Shown: positions 1 to 10,772, counted from the stretch's first letter. The stretch is 64,000 nt of DNA from Vibrio tapetis subsp. tapetis (GCF_900233005.1 NZ_LT960612.1:186001-250000); one strand, 5' to 3'. The notes: a model not told the origin generated them from the sequence alone. Numbers and translations: made by a program.

Positions 1-858
1 ATTATTGGCGGCGTCGGCCAACTGATGGGAGTTAGTCGCAACTTGTTCTATTGCATGATGTACGTTTTTCAATAGGCGATTCATGCTATCACTGATATCA
101 GTGAGTTCGTCTTTACCGCTTAAGTTGATTTGCGTATTCAGAGCCATATTATCAGCCGCATGCGCTATCGTAGTTCTTAAATAACTAACACGCTTCTTCA
201 AATTAGTGACAATAATGGCAGACAAAATCACAGACAGAATCAAACCAAACGCGATAAAACTTTTAAGGTAGTTCTGGCCATCTTCATGACTTTCAATACT
301 GATATCATGTTGATGTTTTGCTTGATCTAGCAACGCATCGAGGATCACATTCGCTTCTTTGCGCAATACTCCATAAGTTTTTGCATATTTATCACGGTAT
401 ATAGCTTGCGCCGTAGGGATATCATCCGCTTCAAAAGCTTTAAGCATAGGATCGAGCTCATCGCTCACCATACGCTCGAACCCTGCCAACAGCTTCGCTA
501 CTTGTTTTTGTTGTTCCGGATTTACCTGCGTTCGTAGTGCATGTTCTATGGACTCTCGCATTTCAGGTATGTCTTCAAGCCTGGTTTCGTTGACGCGAGT
601 TAACACGCCTTTTTTGTCTCTTAAGGCGGTTTCTTGCAATAGCATCATATCAATACCAACACGCATACGAGGAATACGTGAAGCCACCTCGGCCATTGAC
701 CGCATTGGTGCAGAGGTATTCAGATAGAGCTGCTTAGATTGAACTTGCAAAGTGGACATACTTTTAAAACTGGCGAGTCCTACTGCCACTAAAACCAAAC
801 AAGGCAAAAAAACGGCAAAGATCAAACGACTTTGCAGCGTGAAACGATTCAAAAACAT
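1..858 (-). CDS. Methyl-accepting chemotaxis protein, 5' part only
   Basis: The reading frame starts at the ATG at 858 and is still open at the window edge after 286 codons, so only the N-terminal part is present. Visible parts are a cytoplasmic N-terminus, a first membrane segment at about residues 12-33, a largely helical periplasmic region of about 170 residues, a second membrane segment near 205-225, and the start of a HAMP/linker region (NLKKRVSYLRTTIAHAADN, then GKDELTDISDSMNRLL). The mostly helical ligand domain resembles four-helix-bundle or HBM-type sensors, but the ligand cannot be read. The signalling hairpin lies outside the window. The family senses small molecules and signals to CheA/CheW at the inner membrane. 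Confidence 0.85.
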   Translation of the reverse strand, partial: MFLNRFTLQSRLIFAVFLPCLVLVAVGLASFKSMSTLQVQSKQLYLNTSAPMRSMAEVASRIPRMRVGIDMMLLQETALRDKKGVLTRVNETRLEDIPEMRESIEHALRTQVNPEQQKQVAKLLAGFERMVSDELDPMLKAFEADDIPTAQAIYRDKYAKTYGVLRKEANVILDALLDQAKHQHDISIESHEDGQNYLKSFIAFGLILSVILSAIIVTNLKKRVSYLRTTIAHAADNMALNTQINLSGKDELTDISDSMNRLLKNVHHAIEQVATNSHQLADAANN

Positions 859-1025
859 ACCTGTACCTATACACGAAAGAGTTAACCGTCAACTATAGAG
901 TGTCAGCTAAACAATTCTCACTTGCGAGATAAGTTTTAGAAGTATTTTAAAAACGTAAATGATTTTAATGAATTTTATCCCTCAGACGCTTTAGCTCAAA
1001 TTAATCTAGTCATCGACAATACAGC

Positions 1026-1769
1026 TTATCTAACTTGATTTTGAATAACTAACTGGCTGTTCGTATACCTTGTTTGCCAATAGTTTGCTTTTTCAGGGTT
1101 AACCCTTTGATATTTAGACAATGAATAAAACTCTACTAACAATTTTTGAGCTTCTGCTGAATCGTATTCTGCCGCGTTGGTTAACCAAAATTCTGCTTTC
1201 ACTGTGTCCATATGTTTATCACTTAAATGCCATTGAGCAAGGCTAAGTTGCGATAACGCATCTCCACGTGAAGCCGCGATTTTGATCCATTGAATATCAG
1301 CACCGTCTTGCAAAAAATACATTTCTTGATTTCGAGCTAAATGGATAATGGCTGGCATATATCCATTAGCTGCAGCACGCTCTAGCCAATAGGTCGCTAA
1401 TGTCGCATCTTGAGCCACACTGACTCCATAGATATACAAAAGCGCCAAATTATACTGTCCTTGGGGGTGGTTTTGATTGGCAGCCAAGCGATACCAGAAT
1501 GCGGCTTGATCAACGTCAACTTCAAGTTGCTCGCCTTGCTCATACATCAAGCCTAACTTAACTTGGGCATGTGCCAAACCTTCTTGCGCCGCATTCATCG
1601 TCGCGTCAAGTGCACTATCAGCTGTCGTCGCTGATTCAACGTTAATAACGGCAGAATTACCGTCAGCGCTTTTAGAGTCTTTGTTTGAAGGTTTAATATT
1701 CGCATAGGCCAACGCGCTAGCGCCCACAGCTAGGCACAAGATAGTCGTTCTTAAGTAAGGTCGTTTCAT
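1026..1769 (-). CDS. Exported Sel1-repeat protein
   Basis: The 247-residue protein begins with a Sec-type signal sequence (MKRPYLRTTILCLAVGASAL, then AYA). It then has several Sel1-like/TPR helical repeats between about residues 60 and 210, recognisable from units such as AQVKLGLMYEQG, AAFWYRLAANQNHPQGQYNL and TYWLERAAANGYMPAIIHLA. Sel1 repeats form a protein-interaction solenoid; no enzymatic motif is seen. It probably works in the periplasm as a scaffold or adaptor, but the partner is unknown. It stands alone, between the chemotaxis receptor and the AraC-type regulator. Confidence 0.75.
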   Translation of the reverse strand: MKRPYLRTTILCLAVGASALAYANIKPSNKDSKSADGNSAVINVESATTADSALDATMNAAQEGLAHAQVKLGLMYEQGEQLEVDVDQAAFWYRLAANQNHPQGQYNLALLYIYGVSVAQDATLATYWLERAAANGYMPAIIHLARNQEMYFLQDGADIQWIKIAASRGDALSQLSLAQWHLSDKHMDTVKAEFWLTNAAEYDSAEAQKLLVEFYSLSKYQRVNPEKANYWQTRYTNSQLVIQNQVR

Positions 1770-2013
1770 GGTCGCTCTCCGATATAGAGATCCAGCATAA
1801 TCGGTTTACGTCCTGAACATTTACCATTTTACGCCACTGGTTAAGTTATGACCGTGCGTTTACAATGTCAGCGGCAAGTCAGTAGTCTAGTCTAATATCT
1901 AAGGTTATAACCCAAGGTAACTAGCTAAATAAGCTACACTTTCTAATGACAACTCATTTTCATTAATTAACGAACAAACACACAACCTAAGAAAAGCAAA
2001 AGGATTTGCATAC

Positions 2014-3020
2014 ATGACTCCGGGTGGTTACCAAGTTCCAGTGATACAAACGGAATACGCAAAATACTCGTCACTGTATTTTCTGAATATGGGCTCAACT
2101 TACAAAAGTTACTCCACGATTCAGGGCTTCCGGCTGATCTATTGCTATCCGACAGTGATTTTATTCCACTAGAGCCGTTTAATAGGCTCATCGATATAAC
2201 ATCAACACAATTGGGGATCACTCAATTTTCCGCTCTGCTCGCCCTCTCGTTTCGGAAGCATATTATCCCGCAACTCCTACCCACGTTTTCCAAATACCAC
2301 ACTGTCGGTGAAGCATTGGGTAATATCGATGTAATACTTAGTAAAGATTTTCCAGGGAGCAACGTGTGGCTAGAGCGGAAACAAGATAAAAGCTGGTTTT
2401 GCAGACGTCCTCCTTTTGAGCACTCACCCGTCTTAGAATGGGGTGAGGCGTTTGCCATCATCTATATTATTGAATTAATTAACGCCTTGACTCGCAAGCA
2501 ATGGCACCCAACCAACATTAAATTACAAGGGAGAGAATCAGATATCGTAAAATCTATCTTGCCCAAACAATGCAGGCTGTCTATCGAACAAGGAGCAACC
2601 TCGGTGTGCATTCCTAACCACATGCTCACAACACCTTTGTCACTCTTTTCGCAAATTCTTCGAGCTTCACCGACAACGGTTGAGTGGCATACTAGTTTTA
2701 CCGACAGTGTATTTGAACTATTGAGACCCTATGTGAGGGAAAGAAATCTATCATTAGAAGAAGCCGCCGAACTGCTTAACTTTTCAGTTAGAACATTGCA
2801 ACGAAATCTCGCGAAAGAAAAAACCTCTTTTAGGAAAGTTAAAGAAAATCTGATGTTCACCGTCGCATGTGAGTTAATGGAAGAAGGCCATAACCTCACC
2901 TATATTTCAAATCAGCTTGGCTACCACGATATTTCTAAGTTTTCTCGTGCGTTTAAGCGTGTTTCTGGATTGGCTCCGAGCGTGTATAAGAAGTCGATCA
3001 TTGCGTTACATTCGCAGTAA
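2014..3020 (+). CDS. AraC-family transcriptional regulator, apparently frameshifted near residue 13
   Basis: The uninterrupted frame starts only at a TTG at 2142 (292 aa). Homology-like sequence continues upstream of it in the same frame (GIRKILVTVFSEYGLNLQKL, then LHDSGLPADLL), which is the usual N-terminal start of the ligand domain of this AraC subfamily. No usable start codon lies in that frame, which opens at 1971. The ATG at 2014 begins MTPGGYQVPVIQT in another frame. One missing base around 2050-2053 would join the two into a 335-residue protein, the normal size of this subfamily. The C-terminal HTH_18 domain (about residues 235-330) is intact (LSLEEAAELLNFSVRTLQRN; LTYISNQLGYHDISKFSRAF). 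Its target is unknown. The 3' end overlaps the convergent next gene by 15 bp. Confidence 0.75.
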
Positions 3021-3578
3021 TTCGACTCGCAAGTGCTCTTCATCTTCATAAGCAACAACCGTTTGAAAGTGACCGTCTTTTTCGATCACTTCAGAAAACA
3101 CATCTTTGTGTTCCTCACTGCCTATAAAAAGAATCTGAGTTGCTGAGAACATAAGGCCATCTTCATCAAAGCTGCCTTTAAGATCTTCATCCACAACACA
3201 CACTAGCACCTTGCCATAGCGTGCTTTTAAATCAATTTTGTGCGCCATCGAATACTGAACTTTCGTTTTTAGCTTGTGTTCCAGAGCGCCTACCAACTCG
3301 ACAAAACAATGTAGGTCCGTTGAAACCGTATGACGCAGCCTTTCTTGTTCTCTGGTTAAAATCGACTCAAGGTTACCATTTGGTTTGCGCCCTAGTAATA
3401 GCCAATTCTTCGCCGTTTTTCTCGCAACTTTATACCGATTATCTTTGGTCGCACGTTTAAGGAACTGAACCAATAAATTACTTTGCTCTGTTGATGAAAG
3501 GCGTTTATCAAGTCTTTTGAATTCTAGATGCAGTAAAGCGTGGGTGCTGATTTCTAGCAGCAATTTTGATTGGCTCAT
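3006..3578 (-). CDS. Hypothetical protein, possibly DUF2913 family
   Basis: A 190-residue soluble protein without signal peptide or membrane segment. The segment LLLGRKPNGNLE, followed by a charged helix and a C-terminal alpha/beta part (KVLVCVVDEDL, QILFIGSEEHKDVF), reminds me of the Vibrio DUF2913 proteins, but this is recalled by eye and not tested. No catalytic motif is evident. It is convergent with the AraC regulator, whose 3' end it overlaps. No function is proposed. Confidence 0.6.
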   Translation of the reverse strand: MSQSKLLLEISTHALLHLEFKRLDKRLSSTEQSNLLVQFLKRATKDNRYKVARKTAKNWLLLGRKPNGNLESILTREQERLRHTVSTDLHCFVELVGALEHKLKTKVQYSMAHKIDLKARYGKVLVCVVDEDLKGSFDEDGLMFSATQILFIGSEEHKDVFSEVIEKDGHFQTVVAYEDEEHLRVELLRM

Positions 3579-3754
3579 TCAGGTTCCGAGTTGTTGCAGC
3601 AATTCTTATTAATATCATATTATTATGAGTGTAACGCCGCTTTCAGGCTAGATCTTTTTTATCACAACAAACTATTTACCCCCAAAGAGCTAACGGAATG
3701 CGAGTTGTGCCACTAATATTCAAGCAGTTAACCACGCATTCCCCCCTTGATGGA

Positions 3755-5581
3755 TTATTTCACCCTCATTACTTCGGCCATTTCTAAAAGCGACTGCTCT
3801 ATATAAAAATGCATCGATTCAAGGTTTGCTTGCATCTTGGTCCTTGCGGTCATGTTAAAACAGATAGAGTCATTGCGAATAAAGTAGCGAATACCGTAAC
3901 CGTTTTGAACGATTGGGCCATACCCAGCTAACTCAACGCCATATTCTGAAGTCGTACTGGTGCACACAACACTGTTCGTCAAAGCCAAATAGCCGTCATC
4001 ACTAAATAACTCCGGTAACTCAGTAAGGCCAAGCTTTTCTTTTGCCATTTTATAACGATATTTCAACGCCAAAAAATGAGAATATACGCCTCGGCCAGTT
4101 CTGCACTCATTGGCTCTTTGTGTATGTTTTTTCGTAGCAAGTACCAATGATTGTTGCTTGGTTCTAATTTCACAACCAACGTTAATCATAGTGTTTATAA
4201 ATGCTAGTGACTCAGGAGACACGGTATAAAGCACATCAATACGCCCTTCTTGAAATGTTCTCGTCATTACCGCTTCATAGGCGCTGTAACATTTACCATA
4301 TAACTTGTACTCTGCGAGCTGTAATGCCAATTGCACAAAGGCGTCTGGGCTTACACCAAACGTTTTGATTTGTTCCTTTCCGAAAGAAGAAAAACCTAAC
4401 ACTCGGGTTTGCGTCTCACTAATATGCTGTTGAAATCGCCCCTTGGCACTCTCTAATAGGTGACTCAGTGGCTCATTAAGTTCAAACGACAGTGGTTCAA
4501 TATCACCAACCTGTGATTCAAACCCGGTGTTGCCTTTGGCGTGAACATTCAAAAATACTTGGTCGATGTTGTCATAAACATGGGCAACCAAACGTAGCAT
4601 GACCGAACCATCAACCCCAGTATGTTCAAAGTTGATGCCTGTTTTTCCGTTCCTGAAAACAACAAACTGCAACGACTTATCAAAATACCTATCACAACCA
4701 ATACCATGAAGTAATTGCTGCGAAATATCTTGTATTTCTTCAGGTTCTTCTTGATCCAAACATATCGCAAAGGTTGCTTGTTCTATCGTATTCATCGTCG
4801 CTTGATTCTGGTTAGACAAACTCAGTAATTCAGCTCGCCCTTGTGCCCAGACATCACGTTGTAATGTTGTAAGCAGCCCAATGTTCTGGCCGTTATCAGC
4901 AATAGAAATGATCTGATCTAGTTCAGTTTCAAGATCCGTTGGTGATTTAATGTTCTCGCTTTCATCCAACATTTGAAGCTTAAATACGTTGCCATTATGC
5001 AATACGATAATATGGCGACGAGAAGCCGACACTTTAAGTTCGTCTGTGCCACTTTTAGGCACCCGAGTTGATGAAAAAATGTTGTCATACTGAGACATAC
5101 AAAGCGGCGCGTCTTTTTGCATGTCGGTAGAAAGTGATTTTGTATCGACCAACTCAATGAACTGATACACACAGGATATAAGCGATGCAGCAATATGAGC
5201 TTGACTGTTTTTCCCTTCATCGAGCTTGCTCTTCAAGTAATAAAATACATTGCTATTAATTGGCAATGGCGCTCGTGATTCTAAATATAGATCTTTCCAA
5301 ACTGGAGATGACCAATTTCTCACCTCTAGTGAACTTCCCCATTCAATTAAGTCACTTTGAAGTGCTTCACTACAACTCCCATCAGCTAAAAATCGCTCTA
5401 CCGCAGCTTTAGTACACAGCTGTTGTTGCGCGGTTAATAACGGAGCCGACCATTCCAGAAAATTATGACAGGTCTCTTCCAAGTTTGGGATAGGCATCGT
5501 GGGTAGCAATGGAAAATCATGAGATCCAGAGCTGCTTTTGTCAGAGTGATTGGTTCTATTTGGTGTCAGCGTTTTACCCAT
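3755..5581 (-). CDS. Choline/carnitine O-acyltransferase family protein
   Basis: The 608-residue protein shows the carnitine acyltransferase fold signatures: an N-terminal 'PIPNLEETCHNFLEWSAPLL' segment (the family starts with P-x-P-x-L-x-x-T), the active-site region FEHTGVDGSVMLRL near residue 335 containing the presumed catalytic His, and a C-terminal substrate region (GYGPIVQNGYGIRYFI, then FNMTARTK). The family transfers acyl groups between CoA and carnitine or choline and is mainly eukaryotic, so a bacterial copy is notable. Length is typical for the family (about 600 aa). No targeting signal is seen, so it should be cytosolic. The start at 5581 has a good AAGGAAG ribosome site. It is divergent from betB across a 500-bp gap, which suggests a trimethylammonium substrate, but the acceptor is not proven. 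Confidence 0.8.
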   Translation of the reverse strand: MGKTLTPNRTNHSDKSSSGSHDFPLLPTMPIPNLEETCHNFLEWSAPLLTAQQQLCTKAAVERFLADGSCSEALQSDLIEWGSSLEVRNWSSPVWKDLYLESRAPLPINSNVFYYLKSKLDEGKNSQAHIAASLISCVYQFIELVDTKSLSTDMQKDAPLCMSQYDNIFSSTRVPKSGTDELKVSASRRHIIVLHNGNVFKLQMLDESENIKSPTDLETELDQIISIADNGQNIGLLTTLQRDVWAQGRAELLSLSNQNQATMNTIEQATFAICLDQEEPEEIQDISQQLLHGIGCDRYFDKSLQFVVFRNGKTGINFEHTGVDGSVMLRLVAHVYDNIDQVFLNVHAKGNTGFESQVGDIEPLSFELNEPLSHLLESAKGRFQQHISETQTRVLGFSSFGKEQIKTFGVSPDAFVQLALQLAEYKLYGKCYSAYEAVMTRTFQEGRIDVLYTVSPESLAFINTMINVGCEIRTKQQSLVLATKKHTQRANECRTGRGVYSHFLALKYRYKMAKEKLGLTELPELFSDDGYLALTNSVVCTSTTSEYGVELAGYGPIVQNGYGIRYFIRNDSICFNMTARTKMQANLESMHFYIEQSLLEMAEVMRVK

Positions 5582-6082
5582 CGTTACTTTCTTCCTTAAT
5601 CAAGATGAATGCGAGTCCGATACTGCTAGGGCTGCTTACAATTTGGTCTCTAATGTTTCAGTTTAAGAGTACGAGCCCATACAGTTTCAGCCAGATCCGA
5701 CTGACTCAAAAAACAATGAACTCAACCTAAAACGCTCAAAAGGCGACCAATAAATTTCATTTTCGTTACAGTACGAATGTTTACAACTGTAACTAATATT
5801 CTTTTATTAACCAAAAAACGATCAATTATTTAACAATTAATCCTATTAAAACATAAGCTTAGATCGATGTGATTAAAAAATCAATTGAAAGACGCCAGAT
5901 TTAATAACTTGATCATTAGTGCTCTAATCATTAGGATCGAAATTAATTTAATGCTCAAGTGAACTTACTTGGGCAATTTTATCGCCACCATCTAGAGCAA
6001 AAACTCTGGTGAAACGCGTTGAGTAAGCACGCTTAATAAGCGGCAAAACTCGCGCCATGATCAAGCTGTATGGAGAAACTTA
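5582..6082. promoter_or_regulatory. Divergent AT-rich intergenic region between acyltransferase gene and betB
   Basis: A 501-bp gap that must hold the divergent promoters of the acyltransferase gene and the betBA operon. It is clearly AT-rich from about 5800 to 5960. Short imperfect inverted repeats lie near 5913-5940 and a small GC hairpin near 6029-6041. No betI repressor gene is present here, unlike the usual betIBA order, and I cannot identify a convincing operator. No small gene was found in it. Confidence 0.4.
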
Positions 6083-7549
6083 ATGTCATCGTTAGCCGTC
6101 TATAAAAACTATATAAATGGGCAATACATCTCTAACGGGACTGGTGAAACATTTGAAGTAACAAACCCGGCAACCGGGGAAGTCAGTTACTTAGTTGAAA
6201 CCGCAACAGACGCTGTTCAACAAGCCGCCATCACCAGCGCAAAATCAGGATTTTCGGTTTGGTCAAAAATGACACCGACAGAGCGCAGCCGCATTTTGTT
6301 GAAAGCAGTAGCACTACTACGAGACAACAACGATGACCTTGCGAAAGGCGAAGTGATCGATACCGGAAAACCATGGCAAGAAGCCTCTGTCGTCGACGTA
6401 GTGACTGGCGCAGATTCAATAGAATTTTTTGCAGGCTTAGCTCCGAGTATCGAAGGCAATCAACAATCGATAGGCGATGATTTCTATTACACCCGCCGTG
6501 AACCTCTTGGGATTTGTGCTGGTATTGGTGCTTGGAACTACCCAATTCAAATTGCCTGCTGGAAAGCCGCACCCGCCCTGGCCTGTGGCAACGCGATGAT
6601 ATTCAAACCCTCTGAAGAAACCCCAAGCGGCGCTCTGCACTTAGCTGAGATTTTTACTCAAGCTGGAGTACCAGACGGTGTGTTCAATGTTGTACAAGGT
6701 GATGGCCGAGTTGGCGCTTGGTTAACATCCCATGAAGATATTGCGAAAGTTTCCTTTACTGGCGAAGTGGGTACAGGGAAGAAAGTCATGGCAGCTGCGG
6801 CTGGTTCTTTGAAAGAAGTCACCATGGAGCTAGGCGGTAAATCACCACTGATCATTTTCAACGATGCTGATATCGAAAATGCGGTTTCAGCGGCGATGTT
6901 AGGTAACTTCTACACCCAAGGTGAAGTATGTACTAATGGCACACGAGTGTTTGTACAACAAGATATTTATCCTCGCTTCATTGAGCGCCTAGTCGAACGC
7001 ACATCGGAAAATATTGTGTGTGGAGACCCGTTAAATCCAGATACGAACTTTGGTGCTCTGATCTCTAAAGATCATCAGAAAAAGGTGCTGGAATACATCG
7101 ACATCGGCAAGTCAGAGGGCGCTACGCTCCTAACCGGTGGCACTGCACTTAAACCTGACAATGCGCCGAACGGATTCTTCGTAGCGCCGACCATTTTCAC
7201 AGATTGCTCCGACGACATGACCATTGCCAAAGAAGAAATTTTCGGCCCGGTCATGTCGGTCCTGACATTTGATAACGAAGAAGAAGTTATTTCTCGTGCC
7301 AACAACACACACCTTGGCTTAGCCGCGGCCGTCTTCACTCAAGACATCACACGCGCTCACCGCGTGATACACCAAATTGACGCTGGAATTTGCTGGATAA
7401 ATGCCTATGGTGCCTCCCCTGCTGAAATGCCAGTGGGTGGTTACAAAATGTCAGGTATTGGCCGTGAAAATGGCAGCGAAACGCTAAAAGCTTACACCCA
7501 AATTAAATCGGTATACGTAGGTATGCAGTCACTTGAAAGCCCATTTTAA
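6083..7549 (+). CDS. betB: Betaine aldehyde dehydrogenase
   Basis: The 488-residue NAD(P)-dependent aldehyde dehydrogenase oxidises betaine aldehyde to glycine betaine. Family motifs are visible: the Rossmann region [19 protein letters not shown], the catalytic Glu in [11 protein letters not shown], and the catalytic Cys in [13 protein letters not shown]. Length is typical of BetB. The start at 6083 is preceded by GGAG at good spacing. It is followed after 9 bp by betA, with which it forms an operon; together they convert choline to the osmoprotectant glycine betaine. A downstream BCCT-like gene may bring in substrate. The usual betI repressor and proXWV transporter are absent from this locus. 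Confidence 0.93.
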   Translation: MSSLAVYKNYINGQYISNGTGETFEVTNPATGEVSYLVETATDAVQQAAITSAKSGFSVWSKMTPTERSRILLKAVALLRDNNDDLAKGEVIDTGKPWQEASVVDVVTGADSIEFFAGLAPSIEGNQQSIGDDFYYTRREPLGICAGIGAWNYPIQIACWKAAPALACGNAMIFKPSEETPSGALHLAEIFTQAGVPDGVFNVVQGDGRVGAWLTSHEDIAKVSFTGEVGTGKKVMAAAAGSLKEVTMELGGKSPLIIFNDADIENAVSAAMLGNFYTQGEVCTNGTRVFVQQDIYPRFIERLVERTSENIVCGDPLNPDTNFGALISKDHQKKVLEYIDIGKSEGATLLTGGTALKPDNAPNGFFVAPTIFTDCSDDMTIAKEEIFGPVMSVLTFDNEEEVISRANNTHLGLAAAVFTQDITRAHRVIHQIDAGICWINAYGASPAEMPVGGYKMSGIGRENGSETLKAYTQIKSVYVGMQSLESPF

Positions 7550-7558
7550 GGAACGACA

Positions 7559-9253
7559 ATGAGCATCAAACAACCAGATTACATCATTGTTGGCGCAGGC
7601 AGCGCAGGCTGTGTATTGGCGAACCGTCTATCAGAGAACCCAAACAACGAGGTACTCCTTTTAGAGACTGGCGGCAGTGACAAGAGCATTTTCATCCAAA
7701 TGCCGACCGCTTTGTCTATTCCAATGAATACCAAGAAATATGCGTGGCAGTTTGAAACTGAAGCCGAGCCTTTTTTAGATAACCGCAATATGCACTGCCC
7801 TCGCGGTAAAGTACTTGGTGGCTCTTCATCCATCAATGGCATGGTCTATGTTCGTGGGCATGCTCGCGACTTCGATGAGTGGCAACAGCACGGTGCCAAA
7901 GACTGGGATTACGCCCACTGTCTACCGTATTTCAAAAAAGCAGAAACTTGGTCTTTCGGTGGCAATGATTATCGTGGCGATTCTGGCCCTCTTGGCGTGA
8001 ACAACGGCAATAATATGAAAAACCCGTTGTACCAAGCGTTTGTCGACGCAGGGGTAGATGCCGGGTACATGGCAACCAGCGACTATAACGCCGAGCAACA
8101 AGAAGGCTTTGGCCCAATGCACATGACCGTAAAAAACGGCGTGCGCTGGTCGACTTCCAATGCCTACCTAAGACCTGCAATGAAGCGTGATAACCTCACC
8201 GTTGTTACTCACGCGTTAGTTCACAAAGTTCTGCTTGAAGATAAAACTGCGGTCGGTATTCGCTACGAACGCAAAGGCAAAATAGTGGATGTTCGTTGTA
8301 ACAAAGAAGTTGTGCTTTCTGCCGGTTCGGTTGGCTCACCACATATTTTGCAATTGTCTGGTATTGGTGGTGAGAAAACACTGGCTGACGCAGGCATTGA
8401 GCAAATACATGAACTGCCAGGGGTGGGTGAGAACTTACAAGACCACCTTGAGTTCTACTTCCAATTTAAGTGCCTGAAGCCGATCTCTCTAAATGGCAAA
8501 TTAGATCCTCTTAATAAACTTTGGATAGGCACTCGTTGGATTCTAGATAAGTCAGGCTTAGGGGCAACCAACCACTTTGAATCTTGCGGGTTTATCCGCT
8601 CTAAAGAGAATTTAGAATGGCCAGATCTACAATACCATTTTCTCCCAGCAGCAATGCGTTATGACGGCAAAGAAGCATTTGCAGGCCATGGTTTCCAAGT
8701 TCATATTGGGCACAACAAGCCTAAGAGCCGCGGCTTTGTGAAAGTCGCTTCAAGCGATCCCCACGTAGCACCCAAGATTCAGTTCAATTATCTACAGCAT
8801 CAAGAAGATATTGAAGGTTTCCGCGCTTGTGTTCGCTTAACCCGTGAAATCATTAATCAACCGGGTTTAGACGAATTCCGAGGTGAAGAAATTCAGCCCG
8901 GTTTATCGATTCAAACTGACGAAGAAATTGACCAATTTGTTAGAAGTGCCGTAGAGAGTGCTTATCACCCGTCATGTTCTTGCAAAATGGGCGAAGATGA
9001 AATGGCTGTGGTGGACTCCGAAACCAAAGTACACGGCATTAATGGATTACGTGTTGTCGATTCATCCATATTCCCAACAATTCCAAACGGAAACTTAAAC
9101 TCTCCAACCATCATGGTCGCCGAACGCGCTGCCGATCTCATCCTTGGCAATGGCATATTAGCGCCAAACGAAGCCCCCGTTGTTATTGCAGATGATTGGC
9201 AGACAACGCAGAGATTAAAAGCACCCAAGCGAGAATTAATGACCAGTAAGTAA
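7559..9253 (+). CDS. betA: Choline dehydrogenase (GMC oxidoreductase)
   Basis: A 564-residue FAD-dependent GMC oxidoreductase. It has the N-terminal dinucleotide-binding motif [20 protein letters not shown], the GMC signature 1 region ([20 protein letters not shown]), signature 2 ([17 protein letters not shown]) and the C-terminal catalytic region [12 protein letters not shown] with the active-site His. The order directly after betB and the normal length support choline dehydrogenase, which passes electrons to the membrane quinone pool and produces betaine aldehyde. An AAGGAA ribosome site precedes the ATG. Other GMC alcohol dehydrogenases look similar, so the specificity rests mostly on context. 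Confidence 0.92.
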   Translation: MSIKQPDYIIVGAGSAGCVLANRLSENPNNEVLLLETGGSDKSIFIQMPTALSIPMNTKKYAWQFETEAEPFLDNRNMHCPRGKVLGGSSSINGMVYVRGHARDFDEWQQHGAKDWDYAHCLPYFKKAETWSFGGNDYRGDSGPLGVNNGNNMKNPLYQAFVDAGVDAGYMATSDYNAEQQEGFGPMHMTVKNGVRWSTSNAYLRPAMKRDNLTVVTHALVHKVLLEDKTAVGIRYERKGKIVDVRCNKEVVLSAGSVGSPHILQLSGIGGEKTLADAGIEQIHELPGVGENLQDHLEFYFQFKCLKPISLNGKLDPLNKLWIGTRWILDKSGLGATNHFESCGFIRSKENLEWPDLQYHFLPAAMRYDGKEAFAGHGFQVHIGHNKPKSRGFVKVASSDPHVAPKIQFNYLQHQEDIEGFRACVRLTREIINQPGLDEFRGEEIQPGLSIQTDEEIDQFVRSAVESAYHPSCSCKMGEDEMAVVDSETKVHGINGLRVVDSSIFPTIPNGNLNSPTIMVAERAADLILGNGILAPNEAPVVIADDWQTTQRLKAPKRELMTSK

Positions 9254-9516
9254 TTACTTCTAAAACAATAACTAAGAATTCATTGCCATCACTTGGGATA
9301 ACAACTTCGTGATGGCTCTTATGAGGTACACGACCAACCTAGGCGAGATTCGCAAATGGTCCAATTCGCTTTGTTGCGCTTCTTTGGTTCTCACTCTCGA
9401 TAAAAAGAGGTTTAAGAGCCGATGGCTAAGGCCGTCCTAAAGAAAGCTAACATCGCATTAAACATAAATAAGGATTTAATTATGTTTGCTTGCTATACAC
9501 ACCTCGAGGCCAAATA

Positions 9517-10734
9517 ATGACTACTTGGCTATCCATAGGCATTCTATTTACGTTTGCCGCTATCGCTTTTATTATTTTCCGCTGGGGTAACGTAAAGTGC
9601 ATTGGGGTAACTCCTGTACGTACCTTTACTTTCATTGCCATTTTGTTCACTTCAGGTCTAGATGTAGGCCTTATCATGTTCCCGCTGACCGAATTTGCAG
9701 GCTACGCAGACTTGGCAGCTAGCCCTGAATACTCCTTCACTAACCCGTTAGCCATCGAATTTGGCTTTTGGGCCTTTTTTATCTGGGCTTTTTACTTCCT
9801 AACTTGCTTCTACTTCTGCGTTATTGAACCTCGAGTTAAGTTTTTCGAGATCCCGCTGATCAAGTTCGTCAATAACCTAGTAATTATTGGTACTTGTGCG
9901 TTCACTTCTTATTTATTACTCGCAAACCTACCATGGTATTTACCAGAAATGGGGGACGGCGAGTCGGTTGTCGTTAGCTTCTACCTAGTTGTGTTTGCTG
10001 TTATAGCTATCGCAGTTTACTCCAGCACAAACATCCGCTTTGTTCGTATTTTAAGCTTGGGCAGTAGTTTCTTATTCTTGGGCCTAATTGCATTGATGTG
10101 GTCTGGTGCATTCCTTTCTGAAGGCTCAAGTGTTGGTGATTTCTTCACGACCTTTGGCTTGTTAGGTGACTACTTCGCTAACATTCATAAGTTCATCCTG
10201 CCAATCAATGACTACCATGAATTTTACCTTTATTGGTGGTTTGCATGGAGCATCATGATCGGCCAATTTACTGCACGTTTCGTCGGTGGATTACGTACTT
10301 ACCAAGTGCTGATTGCAATGATGGTTGTTCCTTCTTTGCCCATCGCCATATGGTTTACGGTTCTTTATTACTACAGCGCCAACGCAATTCCAATCACGGG
10401 TTTCTACAACATGGCGATGGTGTTGGTAGGAGTAACCTTTGTTGTTAACTCATTGGACTCCTTGGTTCGTCTATACACCGACAACCTAAACTTAACCGTT
10501 CAACGCTTTGGTAAAACCAAGTACGTATTGGGTAACATCGCTCTATTAAGCGGCTTGACCTTGCTATTCAAGTTGGATTTCCTACAAATCCAATGGGTTG
10601 GCGCAACAGCGATTGCACTTATCTTAGGTTGTTTCGGTTACATCATGGCGACACATTACCGTCAAGTTGTTGAAATTAAGCGTTCGCCTAAAGACAACAA
10701 AATTGATTTCGGTAAGATTAATTTAGCTAACTAA
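9517..10734 (+). CDS. Short BCCT-like betaine/choline transporter
   Basis: A very hydrophobic protein of 405 residues with about 10-11 membrane segments. The stretch YLYWWFAWSIMIGQFTARFV matches the Trp-rich signature of betaine/carnitine/choline transporters (BCCT), and SGLDVGLIMFPLTEFAGY sits where BCCTs carry their glycine-rich substrate helix, although here the usual GxGxGxxF glycines are partly replaced. BCCT proteins are normally 500-680 aa, so this one lacks N-terminal helices or the C-terminal osmosensing tail. The start at the ATG at 9517 is preferred over the in-frame TTG at 9490, which would add nine unlikely residues. It lies 263 bp after betA in the same direction and likely imports choline or betaine, or has become a regulatory paralogue. 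Confidence 0.7.
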   Translation: MTTWLSIGILFTFAAIAFIIFRWGNVKCIGVTPVRTFTFIAILFTSGLDVGLIMFPLTEFAGYADLAASPEYSFTNPLAIEFGFWAFFIWAFYFLTCFYFCVIEPRVKFFEIPLIKFVNNLVIIGTCAFTSYLLLANLPWYLPEMGDGESVVVSFYLVVFAVIAIAVYSSTNIRFVRILSLGSSFLFLGLIALMWSGAFLSEGSSVGDFFTTFGLLGDYFANIHKFILPINDYHEFYLYWWFAWSIMIGQFTARFVGGLRTYQVLIAMMVVPSLPIAIWFTVLYYYSANAIPITGFYNMAMVLVGVTFVVNSLDSLVRLYTDNLNLTVQRFGKTKYVLGNIALLSGLTLLFKLDFLQIQWVGATAIALILGCFGYIMATHYRQVVEIKRSPKDNKIDFGKINLAN

Positions 10735-10772
10735 TTCTGCTCGAATTAAGTACTTAGTTAGTTTCACGTAAT

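Noticed and set aside
5866..5882. CRP-like site TGTGATTAAAAAATCAA before betB
   Set aside because: Only the left half fits the consensus; too weak to annotate.
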